DNA from: Peterkaempfera bronchialis
GTDB lineage: Bacteria; Actinomycetota; Actinomycetes; Streptomycetales; Streptomycetaceae
Length of the DNA stretch: 64,000 bases
Direction of reading: 5' to 3'
Assembly (NCBI RefSeq): GCF_003258605.2
Contig: NZ_CP031264.1
Location: forward strand, 2,728,001-2,792,000
The notes under the pieces are model-generated. The model ran no database searches. It saw nothing but the letters and a program-made list of their open reading frames with translations, and was not told where the DNA came from. Position numbers and translations under genes: made by a program. This document shows, in pieces, positions 8,958-16,090 of this stretch. Position 1 is the first letter of the stretch. Every line of letters begins with the position of its first letter.

Positions 8958-9699
8958 CCGGCCCACCATGGACGCCGCGCTGTGGATCGACATACTGATC
9001 CGCCAGTTCCCGGAGCTCACCGAAGAGCTGGCACCCGGCTCCAGGACGGCCGGCGACGCCCCGGCCGCTGCCCCCGGAGTCAGCCGCCACCAGGGCGAAC
9101 GCCTCCGGCAGGAGCGCCGCGACGCCCTGCTACTCGAACAGCACCACGGCCTCACCGCCCCCGGCCACAGCGCCGCTCCGCTGCGGCTGCACATCTCCGA
9201 CACCATCCGCGACATCACCGACGGCGTACTGGAACTGGAGGAAGCGGTGCGCTCCCGGCTCGGCCTGCCCCAGCCGGGCCGCGCCCGGGTCCCGCAGCGG
9301 CTGCGGCGCATCGCCGCCCTGCTGGACGACATCGCCGCGCACCCCGTGCTCGCCGCGCACGTCCGCGACGAGACCCGCCGGATGGCCCGCCGCTGCGCAC
9401 GGGCGCTCGGCGACACCGAGTCGGTGGTACGGATCTCCGGCCGCTGCCCGTGGTGCGACTCGGTGTCGCTGCGGGCCTTCCCCGCCCGCCGCGCGATCCT
9501 CTGCGTCAACCCGGCCTGCCGGTGCGCGGACCCGGACTGCGGCTGCCGGGACGACCCCGCGTACCGCCACCTCTGGCCGGAGGACGGGTGGGCGCGGCTG
9601 GCCGACGCCACCGGCCACTCGATGGACGAGATCAGCGCCGCCGTACAGAGCGACCTCCCCCCGTCCGCACCGAACGCCACCCGGAGGGCGTCCTCGTGA
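8950..9699 (+). CDS. Hypothetical protein with cysteine-rich C-terminal cluster
   Basis: The product has 249 residues and starts at a GTG that overlaps the WhiB-like stop. The N-terminal 150 residues are helical and charged (LRQERRDALLLEQHHGL; LRRIAALLDDIAAHP). A cysteine cluster follows: CPWCDS, then 19 residues later CVNPACRCADPDCGC, a likely zinc-binding knuckle. The last part (WARLADATGHSMDEISAAV) resembles a small helix-turn-helix. I do not recognise the family. It sits in an overlapping string with the WhiB-like and small HTH genes, so it is probably part of the island's regulatory or early unit rather than a structural protein. Confidence 0.7.
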   Translation: MTDRPTMDAALWIDILIRQFPELTEELAPGSRTAGDAPAAAPGVSRHQGERLRQERRDALLLEQHHGLTAPGHSAAPLRLHISDTIRDITDGVLELEEAVRSRLGLPQPGRARVPQRLRRIAALLDDIAAHPVLAAHVRDETRRMARRCARALGDTESVVRISGRCPWCDSVSLRAFPARRAILCVNPACRCADPDCGCRDDPAYRHLWPEDGWARLADATGHSMDEISAAVQSDLPPSAPNATRRASS

Positions 9700-10019
9700 A
9701 GCTGCCGACCCTGATCCCCGGAGCGCTGGCCGCCCGGGAGGTCGACGTGGCACCGGCCACCATCCGCAAGTGGGTCCAGCTGGGCCACCTCTCCCCGGCC
9801 GGGAAGGCGGGCCGCGCCCAGCTCTTCCGCCTGGAGGACGTCTTCGCCGCCGAACGCGCCACCCGCCGCAGGCCCTCCCCTGAGCCGCCTCCCCCGCTCC
9901 CCCGCCACCGCCCCGTCGCGCCGCCCAGCGCGATGGGGCGGTCCGCGTTTTCCCTGCAAGTTGCGCGCGCGCACGATCTCAATCACACTAGGTGCAGCGG
10001 CGGAGCTGTGCCCGGGTGA
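9696..10019 (+). CDS. Small MerR/excisionase-like helix-turn-helix protein
   Basis: This 107-residue protein starts at a GTG in a GTGA overlap with the preceding stop. Residues about 8-50 (LAAREVDVAPATIRKWVQLG, then LFRLEDVFAAE) match the winged-helix 'helix-turn-helix 17'/MerR style of small DNA-binding proteins, where the recognition helix reads PATIRKW. The remainder is Pro/Arg-rich and probably disordered. Its end overlaps a TTGCGC-type motif at 9961. It could be a recombination directionality factor left from an ancestral prophage or an activator of the tail transcript; the sequence does not decide. Confidence 0.65.
   Translation: MKLPTLIPGALAAREVDVAPATIRKWVQLGHLSPAGKAGRAQLFRLEDVFAAERATRRRPSPEPPPPLPRHRPVAPPSAMGRSAFSLQVARAHDLNHTRCSGGAVPG
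9961..9975 (+). promoter_or_regulatory. TTGCGC-type motif ahead of the structural tail genes
   Basis: TTGCGCGCGCGCACG is followed by the only AT-rich patch nearby (ATCTCAATCACACTAGG) and lies 160 nt before the tail terminator gene. It matches the motif at 8606, so the early and structural genes may share one regulator. Confidence 0.4.
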
Positions 10020-10134
10020 CCGGTCACAGCCCCGCCGTTCGCCGTCGGGCGGCACCGCCGCTGCCTCCGCTCCCTTCCCGGCGCTGCCGCCCGACTTCCC
10101 AGCCCCCGCCCGTCAGCCATGAGGTGGAACCGTC

Positions 10135-10542
10135 ATGACCACTCCCCCGAGTGCCTTCCCCGACGTCGAGGCGCTGGTCGTCGACGTCCTCCGAGCCGAT
10201 CCCGGCCTGGCCACGGCCACCGTCTCCGTCGACCCGCCCAGCGGCTTCGACGGCACTCAGCGGGCCGTCCTCGTCTCCCGCCGAGGCGGCGCCTGGACCG
10301 GCGACCGCCATGTCGACCAGCCGCTGATCGAGCTGGAGGTCTACGGGCCGGACAAGGCCACCGCCCACATCCTGGCCAACGCGGCGCGGCGCGCACTGCT
10401 CGCCGCGATGGACCACAGCTACGGCGGCACGACCGTCACCGATGTGACGGAGCAGGACGGCCCGCGCTGGATGCCCGACTACCTCTACCGAGCGGCCAAC
10501 CGCTATGTGTGCGTCCTCGCGGTCTCCCTGAGCGTCTTCTGA
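10135..10542 (+). CDS. Phage tail terminator-like protein
   Basis: The 135-residue product resembles actinophage tail terminator proteins, which cap the head-proximal end of the tail tube and fix its length. It has an N-terminal helix (PDVEALVVDVLRADPGL), a central beta strand set with LIELEVYGPDKATAHILA, a helix (AARRALLAAM), and a terminal strand (VCVLAVSLSVF). Position directly before the tube gene is canonical. GAGGTGG precedes the ATG at 10135. In a particle without a head this protein would close the tube end. Assignment is by fold pattern and synteny, not by conserved catalytic residues. Confidence 0.72.
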   Translation: MTTPPSAFPDVEALVVDVLRADPGLATATVSVDPPSGFDGTQRAVLVSRRGGAWTGDRHVDQPLIELEVYGPDKATAHILANAARRALLAAMDHSYGGTTVTDVTEQDGPRWMPDYLYRAANRYVCVLAVSLSVF

Positions 10543-10658
10543 CCGCACCGCCGACGCACCGCACCCCCACAGACCAGGCCCTGCCACCGGCGGGGCCTTT
10601 GCCGTATCCGCACCGAGCGGACCACGGCAGCCGTGTCACCCCAACCCAAGGAGAATCC

Positions 10659-11234
10659 ATGGCAGGCAACAACTCGTCCGAGATCCGCGTCGCCGGCTCC
10701 GGCCGCATCCTGGTGGCCGCGGCCGGTGCGGAGGCGCCGACCGACTTCACCACCGACTGGGACCCCGCCGTCTGGACGGACCTCGGCTACACCTCCACCG
10801 ACGGTGTCACCTTCGGCAAGAAGGACAAGCTCGACCCGATCGAGACCTGGCAGTCCATCAGCCCGGCCCGCTACGTCTACGAGAGCCGGGACCTGACACT
10901 GAAGTTCTCGCTGCTCCAGTTCAACGAGGACACGCTGCCGTTCTTCATGGGCGGCAGCACCGTCGCCACGGTGGACGCCGCGAACAGCGTCTACTCCTAC
11001 GACGTGCTGGACGACCCGCAGGTCGACGAGCGGGCGCTCGGCCTGGAGTTCACCGACAGCGCCAGCGTCAGCTACCGCTTCGTCATCCCGCGCGGCCTGG
11101 TCACCGCCTCCGACGACATCAAGCTGGTCCGCAAGTCCGCCGCGATGCTCGGCGTCACCTTCACGGCGGTGTCGTCCGGCGACAGCACCCCGCTGGCCAC
11201 CTTCGTGATGAAGGACCCGGCCTACGCCTCCTGA
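10659..11234 (+). CDS. Major tail (tube) protein
   Basis: This 191-residue protein has the composition and layout of siphovirus tube subunits: a flexible start (MAGNNSSEIRVAGSGRILVA), acidic mid-region, alternating beta strands (YESRDLTLKFSLLQF; VSYRFVIPRGLVT) and a C-terminal strand ending VTFTAV...ATFVMKDPAYAS. It would polymerise in stacked hexameric rings around the tape-measure protein. The ATG at 10659 follows AAGGAG. It lies between the terminator and the assembly chaperone, the conserved place for this gene. It should be the most abundant protein of any particle made by the island. Confidence 0.85.
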   Translation: MAGNNSSEIRVAGSGRILVAAAGAEAPTDFTTDWDPAVWTDLGYTSTDGVTFGKKDKLDPIETWQSISPARYVYESRDLTLKFSLLQFNEDTLPFFMGGSTVATVDAANSVYSYDVLDDPQVDERALGLEFTDSASVSYRFVIPRGLVTASDDIKLVRKSAAMLGVTFTAVSSGDSTPLATFVMKDPAYAS

Positions 11235-11317
11235 CCCACCGGCGAACCGCGGGGCGGCGGCCACACCCGCCGCCCCGCACCACCCACCCACCCGTCCCCC
11301 TCCCCGGAAGGAACCCC

Positions 11318-11608
11318 ATGCCCCGGTTCGACATCAACGCCGCCCGCGCCCAGCGCCTGGAGGCCCTCGGCCGCACCTGGTCCTTCGACCTGGACGGCGA
11401 CACCTTCGAGCTCCCCACCGAGCTCTCCCGCACCACGGCCAAGGCGCTGCGCAGGCTGGACGACAACGACATCGACGGCCTGCTCCGGCTGCTCCTCGGC
11501 GAGCAGCAGTTCGAGCGCTTCAACCGCCACGAGGTCACCATGCAGGACGTGGCCGCGGTACTGGAGGCGTACGGCAAGGAGACCGGGCTCGGCCTGGGGG
11601 AAGGCTGA
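11318..11608 (+). CDS. Tail assembly chaperone, short form (gpG-like)
   Basis: The 96-residue protein begins MPRFDINAARAQRLEALG and has a predicted beta/helix core (DTFELPTELSRTTAKALRRL) and a C-terminal helix (QDVAAVLEAYGKETG). Chaperones of this kind hold the tape-measure protein during tube assembly and are absent from the finished tail. The gene ends with a TGA at 11606 just after a run of five G and AA. The -1 frame remains open for another 430 nt, giving the long form. GGAAGG precedes the ATG at 11318. Confidence 0.85.
   Translation: MPRFDINAARAQRLEALGRTWSFDLDGDTFELPTELSRTTAKALRRLDDNDIDGLLRLLLGEQQFERFNRHEVTMQDVAAVLEAYGKETGLGLGEG
11596..11602 (+). promoter_or_regulatory. Probable -1 programmed frameshift site
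   Basis: GGGGGAA is read in frame 0 as (CT)G GGG GAA, two codons before the short-form stop TGA. Slipping one base back re-pairs GGG on GGG in the P site. The downstream -1 frame continues as AGG CTG AGC CTC. G-tetrads and pentads followed by A are found at tail chaperone frameshift sites of many actinophages. Confidence 0.75.
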
Positions 11609-12036
11609 GCCTCGACGCGTTCGCCGAAGAACACGCCGAGGCTCTCGAAGCCGACCTGATCCGCTTCTACGGCGTGGACCTGCTCGACTGGCACCGTGGC
11701 CGGCTCTCCAGCCGCCGGCTCGCGGTGCTGGTCAAGCATCTGCCACGGGAGAGCGCGATCACCCGCGAACTCCAGGGCGAGGGCGCCGACTGGACGGTCG
11801 GCGACTACCTGCTGGCCGCTGCGGTGGACCACCTGGCGGCGGCCAACTGGATGTTCGCCTGCGTCAACACCGCCGAGGACTCCGAACCGCCCGAGCCTCC
11901 CGCTCCGGTCCCCCGCCCCGGCGACCCGCCGGAGCAGGAAGCGGACGAGGCGAACGAGGGGGAGCAGGCGGGCGACCTCGCGACCGCGTCTGCGGACCGC
12001 CCCTCGGCCGCCGAACTGGTCCGCTTCTTCACCTGA
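11596..12036 (+). CDS. Tail assembly chaperone frameshift extension (T domain of gpGT)
   Basis: This frame is read only after the -1 shift; it has no start codon of its own that fits. The fused product is about 239 residues. The extension reads RLSLDAFAEEHAEALEADL, then RFYGVDLLDWHRGRL, RLAVLVKHLPRES and an acidic Pro/Glu tail ending ELVRFFT. The RFYGVDLLDWH / VLVKHLP pattern is typical of the second chaperone frame in actinophages. The long form recruits the tape-measure protein, the short form coats it. An independent start at ATG 11674 exists, but it would remove the conserved N-terminal part. Confidence 0.8.
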   Translation, partial: GGRLSLDAFAEEHAEALEADLIRFYGVDLLDWHRGRLSSRRLAVLVKHLPRESAITRELQGEGADWTVGDYLLAAAVDHLAAANWMFACVNTAEDSEPPEPPAPVPRPGDPPEQEADEANEGEQAGDLATASADRPSAAELVRFFT

Positions 12037-12072
12037 CGGACCACCACCACCCTCCCGGTGGGGCGCGGCCGT

Positions 12073-12720
12073 TCAGTCGGCCGCGTCCCCCGGGGTCTCA
12101 CCGGCGGGCCGGGGCTTGCGGGTGGGCGGGGCCAGTCGGGGGATCGTCGGGGACTTCGACCGGCGGCTCTTCGGTGACAGCGACGGCTTCACCGACGGCG
12201 TACGGGGCGGGGCGCCGCGCTGCGGTGCCCGCTGCTCCTCCGCCGCCTCCCCGGCGTCGGCACCGCCGGTGGGGACCCCGTTCGGCTCCTCCAGCCGGCG
12301 TCCCGCCGGAAAAGGGATGACATCGCCAGGACCGCCGACCACCCGCAGTGGCCGCCACCGGCCGAGCCACCCCTCCCACCGCGCGGCGGCTATGTGCTGC
12401 CGGTGCTCCTCCGCCGCGTCCTGCCACCCGCCGGCGTAGGCCGCAGCCTCCCTGCGGTCGTACTCCTCACGCGACATGACGACCACATCGCCGGGGTCGT
12501 ACTGCTCCAGCAGCCGGCCGAACCGGGCCATCAGCCGCGGCAGTTCCTCCCCCGGAGGAAGCGGATCGAGGTCGAGGTGCTGCTCACCGTCCGTCTCGTG
12601 GTCCGGCGATACCTCCCGCTCGCCTTCCCGCTCCCGGCTTCTGCCCCCGCTCAGCTCAATCACCCTTGCCTGGATCGTCCCGTGGCCACATGCATCCCGT
12701 TCATCCAGGACCTCACGCAT
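12073..12720 (-). CDS. Hypothetical protein encoded against the tail operon
   Basis: The 215-residue product is on the opposite strand within the tail module. Its middle contains EEYDRREAAAYAGGWQDAAEEHR, a motif shared with the small plus-strand gene at 12924. The C-terminal third is Pro/Arg/Lys-rich and disordered-looking (SLSPKSRRSKSPTIPRLAPP). There is no signal peptide or membrane segment. The start at ATG 12720 is not well supported by a ribosome site, and a shorter form is possible. I do not recognise the family. Location and orientation suggest an accessory (moron-like) gene with its own promoter. Confidence 0.6.
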   Translation of the reverse strand: MREVLDERDACGHGTIQARVIELSGGRSREREGEREVSPDHETDGEQHLDLDPLPPGEELPRLMARFGRLLEQYDPGDVVVMSREEYDRREAAAYAGGWQDAAEEHRQHIAAARWEGWLGRWRPLRVVGGPGDVIPFPAGRRLEEPNGVPTGGADAGEAAEEQRAPQRGAPPRTPSVKPSLSPKSRRSKSPTIPRLAPPTRKPRPAGETPGDAAD

Positions 12721-12923
12721 GCCTGCCCCCGCTGCGGCGGGCCATCCGGCACGGACCCGTCCGCCCCCGGATCACTGTCGGCCTATCGGCCTGACCTGCG
12801 ATTTTGCGGGTGAGAACAGGACTCTGCAGTTTACCCCACCCAGCTGATCCCTCCTCAGCCGCCCGACCCCACAACCCCTCGCCGATCCAGCACAGCCACA
12901 CCGAGAGAGCGGTGAACCGCACG

Positions 12924-13145
12924 ATGACCGAGCAGACCCAGCAGACGACCGGCCCGGCACCGGACTCCCTGCTGCGCACCCGCCGCACCGAACTCGACGC
13001 CCGCGAGGCCCGCGCCTACGCCAGCGGCTGGCAGGACGCGATGGAGGCCCTCCAGCAGCATCCCCGGAGCGGTCGGCCAAGGGCTTGGAGAGTCGCAGAC
13101 GGCATGAACCGATCCCGACCCGCCCGGCAAGCAGAAGCAAGGTGA
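12924..13145 (+). CDS. Small protein sharing a REAxAYAxGWQDA motif with its neighbour
   Basis: The product has 73 residues. Residues about 18-43 (RRTELDAREARAYASGWQDA, followed by MEAL) match the centre of the divergent gene at 12073-12720. The C-terminus is basic. A GTG at 12912 with GAGAGAGCG upstream would add four residues. It ends 9 nt before the next gene. The duplicated motif on opposite strands suggests an old duplication. No function is known. Confidence 0.55.
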   Translation: MTEQTQQTTGPAPDSLLRTRRTELDAREARAYASGWQDAMEALQQHPRSGRPRAWRVADGMNRSRPARQAEAR

Positions 13146-13154
13146 TGAACGCAG

Positions 13155-13847
13155 ATGACGGACAAGGAAAAAGACCTCGCCAATGAGATCGATACCCTCA
13201 GGAAAGACCTGTCGACATCACGCCTGAAAATCAACGGGCTGATCGCACAGCAGGCGAGCCACAACACCAGTATAAGCAATATCAGCGAAAGAATACCGCT
13301 GGAACCCGGAAAGCTGGCGACCCAGGAATTCGTCGAGAAGAAGACCGCACCACCGGGCGAACCGGTGGGCACCTGGAAGCCCTTGGGCGGCTCGACGCTC
13401 ACCGGAGTCTCCGGCGGGTCACACTTCCTTGCCGGAATCCCCGAATGGGGACTGTTCAAGCTGGGGCTCCCCTCTCTCTTCAATCTTGAGAAACCCATTG
13501 AAGGGTTTCTCGAGAAGCGCGGGATAGGACTCAAGTCAAACGGGTTCGTCTGGAAGCTCAACGAGGAGGAGAAAAAGGCGAGGGAGGAGCAGAGCAGTAT
13601 CCCGAGGCGAGTCGGGGGCCTGGAGAACGACCTCAGGACGATCAGAGAGAAGCTCGGCAGGACCGGAGATGCCCTGGATCGGGCGAGGAGAGATCCCGAC
13701 AACCGATTCATCGGGAGCCCGGCGCAGGCAAGGAGAGCCTCCGGGGGCGTCGACAGTGTGTCGCCGACAGTCAGGGGAATAGCCCCGGAAATCAAGGCTC
13801 TTCGGTCCGCCGTCAATGAGCTCGCCCAGGTCCTGGGCGGTCTGTGA
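13155..13847 (+). CDS. Low-GC coiled-coil protein in the cassette before the tape measures
   Basis: The 230-residue product has a clear N-terminal coiled coil (KEKDLANEIDTLRKDLSTSR), a Gly/Pro-rich centre (GGSTLTGVSGGSHFLAGIPE), and C-terminal coiled segments (VGGLENDLRTIREKLGR; IKALRSAVNELAQVLGGL). Base composition is visibly poorer in GC than in all neighbours and uses A/T-ending codons (AAA, AAT, ATA), a sign of recent transfer. It lies directly before the first tape-measure gene, so it may be a tail fibre, a tape-measure-associated protein or a cargo. Nothing in the sequence marks an enzyme or toxin fold. Confidence 0.65.
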   Translation: MTDKEKDLANEIDTLRKDLSTSRLKINGLIAQQASHNTSISNISERIPLEPGKLATQEFVEKKTAPPGEPVGTWKPLGGSTLTGVSGGSHFLAGIPEWGLFKLGLPSLFNLEKPIEGFLEKRGIGLKSNGFVWKLNEEEKKAREEQSSIPRRVGGLENDLRTIREKLGRTGDALDRARRDPDNRFIGSPAQARRASGGVDSVSPTVRGIAPEIKALRSAVNELAQVLGGL

Positions 13848-13893
13848 CAGGGCGCCGCCGAGCGGCCATCCGAAAGAACAGGAAGTGGCGCAT

Positions 13894-14958
13894 ATGTCTC
13901 TTGTTGCAGCGCTAGGCAGGTCTTCAACGGCTCTGGAGCGGTTCAAGTCCCAGGCGGAAGCCGCCGGGAAGGCCGCGAAGGGGGTAGGTGACAAGGCCAA
14001 GAACGGCGATGGCGACCTCAAGAAGTTCAAGGGCTCGGCGAAGGACTCCGCGAAGGAGCTGAAGGGGCTCCAGACCGCCGCCGATCAGGCGGAGAAGTCG
14101 GTCGGGAAGGCCGGGAAGACCGGCCAGGGCAGTGGCGGGCTGCTGGGGAAGTTCAAGTCGGGGGCGGACGGCGCCGGGAAGGGGATGAGCGGCCTGAACA
14201 AGTCGATGAAGGGCAACCTCATCGGCGTGCTGCTCGGCCTGCTGGCTCCATTGATCGCCATGGTCGTCGACATGGCGATGCAGTCCAAGACCATGCAGAA
14301 GATCATGAAGATCGCGTTCGACGCCATCCAGACCGCGATCAGCACGACCATGAAGGTCGTCGGCCCGATCATGAAGAAGGCCGGCGATCTGATCAAGGGG
14401 ATCTTCAAGGGCATCATGACCGCCATCTCGCCGGTCATCGACTGGATCAGGACGAAGATTCCCGCCGCCTTCCAGAAGGTCAGGGACAAGCTGTCCAGCG
14501 CCTGGGGCGGACTCCAGGCCATCGCCAAGGAGAAGTTCGATGCGCTCATCGGTCCGGTCAAGGGGCCGCTGAACACCATCATCGATGTCATCAACTCAGC
14601 CATCGGCAAGCTCAACGGCATCAAGGTGACGATCCCCGGCTGGGTGCCGTTCGTCGGCGGAAAGACGTTCGGGGTCAGCCTGCCGACCATCCCCAGGCTG
14701 GCCGAGGGCGGCCTGGTCATGCCCCGGTCGGGCGGCGTGCCCGCGATCCTGGCCGAAGCCGGTGAGGCCGAGGCGGTGCTGCCGCTGAGCAAGCTCGACC
14801 AGCTGCTGACGCGTACCGCCGTCCAGGCACGGCTGGCCGGCGCGGGCGCCGCCGGGGTCGGGACCGGTTTCCACATCGAGAACTACTACGCCGCCTCCGA
14901 CAGCAGTGCCCAGCAGACCGCCGACGCGCTGACGTTCCTGTCGAAGGCGCGCGGATGA
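13894..14958 (+). CDS. Short tape-measure protein 1
   Basis: The 354-residue product starts at ATG 13894 behind GGAAG. The N-terminal part is Lys/Ala/Gly-rich and helical (KSQAEAAGKAAKGVGDKAKN). A hydrophobic stretch (NLIGVLLGLLAPLIAMVVDM) lies at about residue 110. The C-terminus shows the tape-measure signature IPRLAEGGLVMPRSGG followed by LAEAGEAEAVLPLSKLD. Tape measures set tail length at roughly 1.5 angstrom per residue, so this protein would give a tail near 50 nm, much shorter than normal siphovirus tails. Its stop overlaps the next start (ATGA). Length and the second paralog are unusual. Confidence 0.82.
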   Translation: MSLVAALGRSSTALERFKSQAEAAGKAAKGVGDKAKNGDGDLKKFKGSAKDSAKELKGLQTAADQAEKSVGKAGKTGQGSGGLLGKFKSGADGAGKGMSGLNKSMKGNLIGVLLGLLAPLIAMVVDMAMQSKTMQKIMKIAFDAIQTAISTTMKVVGPIMKKAGDLIKGIFKGIMTAISPVIDWIRTKIPAAFQKVRDKLSSAWGGLQAIAKEKFDALIGPVKGPLNTIIDVINSAIGKLNGIKVTIPGWVPFVGGKTFGVSLPTIPRLAEGGLVMPRSGGVPAILAEAGEAEAVLPLSKLDQLLTRTAVQARLAGAGAAGVGTGFHIENYYAASDSSAQQTADALTFLSKARG

Positions 14959-16073
14959 GTACCCCGGCGGATCCGCTCGCCGGGGCGTCAGAACCCCTGA
15001 GACGCCTCAGCAGCCGGAGCGGGCAGGCCACCCGGACACTGCGGAACGCGCTTTCCGGGATCAGGGACGCGGCAGCCGCCGCCGACCGCATCAAGGACGC
15101 CGCCGACCAGAGCGGCATCCCCCTGCGCGACGCCCAGTCGAAGGCGGAGGCCGCCGACCGCTCGCTGACCCGGGCCGGACGCAGCGCTTCGGGTGCCGCC
15201 ACCGGCATCCGGTCCGCAGCCGGCGGCGCCAAGGGCGCCAAGGGGGCCCTGGGCAAGCTGAAATCCGGGGTCGGCGGCGTCACCTCGATGCTCGGCGCAC
15301 TCGGCACCGGAACCGGCCCCCTCGCGAAGCTGATGGGCGTCTTCGGCGTGGCGCTGACCGCCGGCTCCCTGGCGATGACCGCGGTGAACGTGGCCATGCG
15401 GGCCAACCCGCTGGGCTTCGCCCTCGGGCTGCTGGTGCCGATCCTCGCCTATCTGATCGACCTCGCGCTGAGCTCCGAGACCGGCCAGCGGATCATCCAG
15501 CAGGTCTTCGGCCAGACGGCGAAGTACCTCAGTGCCGCCTTCACGGCCATCGGTCCGTTGATCGAGCCCCTGGGAGGGATGGTCTCCAGCGCGTGGAACC
15601 GCCTCATGGACGCGGTGGGGCCCGTGAAGAGGTGGATCACCGAAGACATCCCGGGGGCCTTCAAGCGGGTCAAGGACGCCATGACCCGCGCCCTCGGCGG
15701 CATGGGGGGCTTCATCACCAGCGGGCTACAGGCATTCCTCGGCGTGCTCAAGGGCCCGCTCAGCGGCCTGATCGGCTTCACCAACTGGGTGATCGACGGT
15801 CTCAACTCCCTCAGCTTCTCCGCCCTCGGCAAGAAGTTCGGCGTCCATCTGACGAAGATCCCGATGCTCGCCGAGGGCGGTATCGCCCTGCCCGGCACCG
15901 CACGGCAGCCCGGCCGAGTCCTGCCGCTGGACCGCCTCGGCGGACGGCCGGCGGTCCGCCGCGCCCACCGGACGGCCGCCCCCACCCGCATCCGGGACTA
16001 CCACGAGAGCCCCGCCACGGGCGCCCGGGGCACCGCCGAGGACCTGCTCTTCCTGGCAACCGCTCACATATGA
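14955..16073 (+). CDS. Short tape-measure protein 2 (tandem paralog)
   Basis: This 372-residue product repeats the plan of its neighbour: an Ala/Arg/Lys helical N-terminus (SSRSGQATRTLRNALSGI), a hydrophobic segment (GFALGLLVPILAYLIDLAL) near residue 160, and the C-terminal signature KIPMLAEGGIALPGTA. Both proteins also share a KxFGV-x-L step just before that signature. It begins within the ATGA overlap of the first gene. Two tape measures in tandem could give two tail lengths, pack side by side, or supply a membrane-channel component; which one acts cannot be told here. Confidence 0.78.
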   Translation: MSTPADPLAGASEPLRRLSSRSGQATRTLRNALSGIRDAAAAADRIKDAADQSGIPLRDAQSKAEAADRSLTRAGRSASGAATGIRSAAGGAKGAKGALGKLKSGVGGVTSMLGALGTGTGPLAKLMGVFGVALTAGSLAMTAVNVAMRANPLGFALGLLVPILAYLIDLALSSETGQRIIQQVFGQTAKYLSAAFTAIGPLIEPLGGMVSSAWNRLMDAVGPVKRWITEDIPGAFKRVKDAMTRALGGMGGFITSGLQAFLGVLKGPLSGLIGFTNWVIDGLNSLSFSALGKKFGVHLTKIPMLAEGGIALPGTARQPGRVLPLDRLGGRPAVRRAHRTAAPTRIRDYHESPATGARGTAEDLLFLATAHI

Positions 16074-16090
16074 GACGAGGTGACGGCCCC

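Noticed and set aside
15593-16073. Second reading frame inside tape-measure gene 2
   Set aside because: It has Arg/Pro/Gly-rich shadow composition; the distal tail protein has a clear start at 16091.
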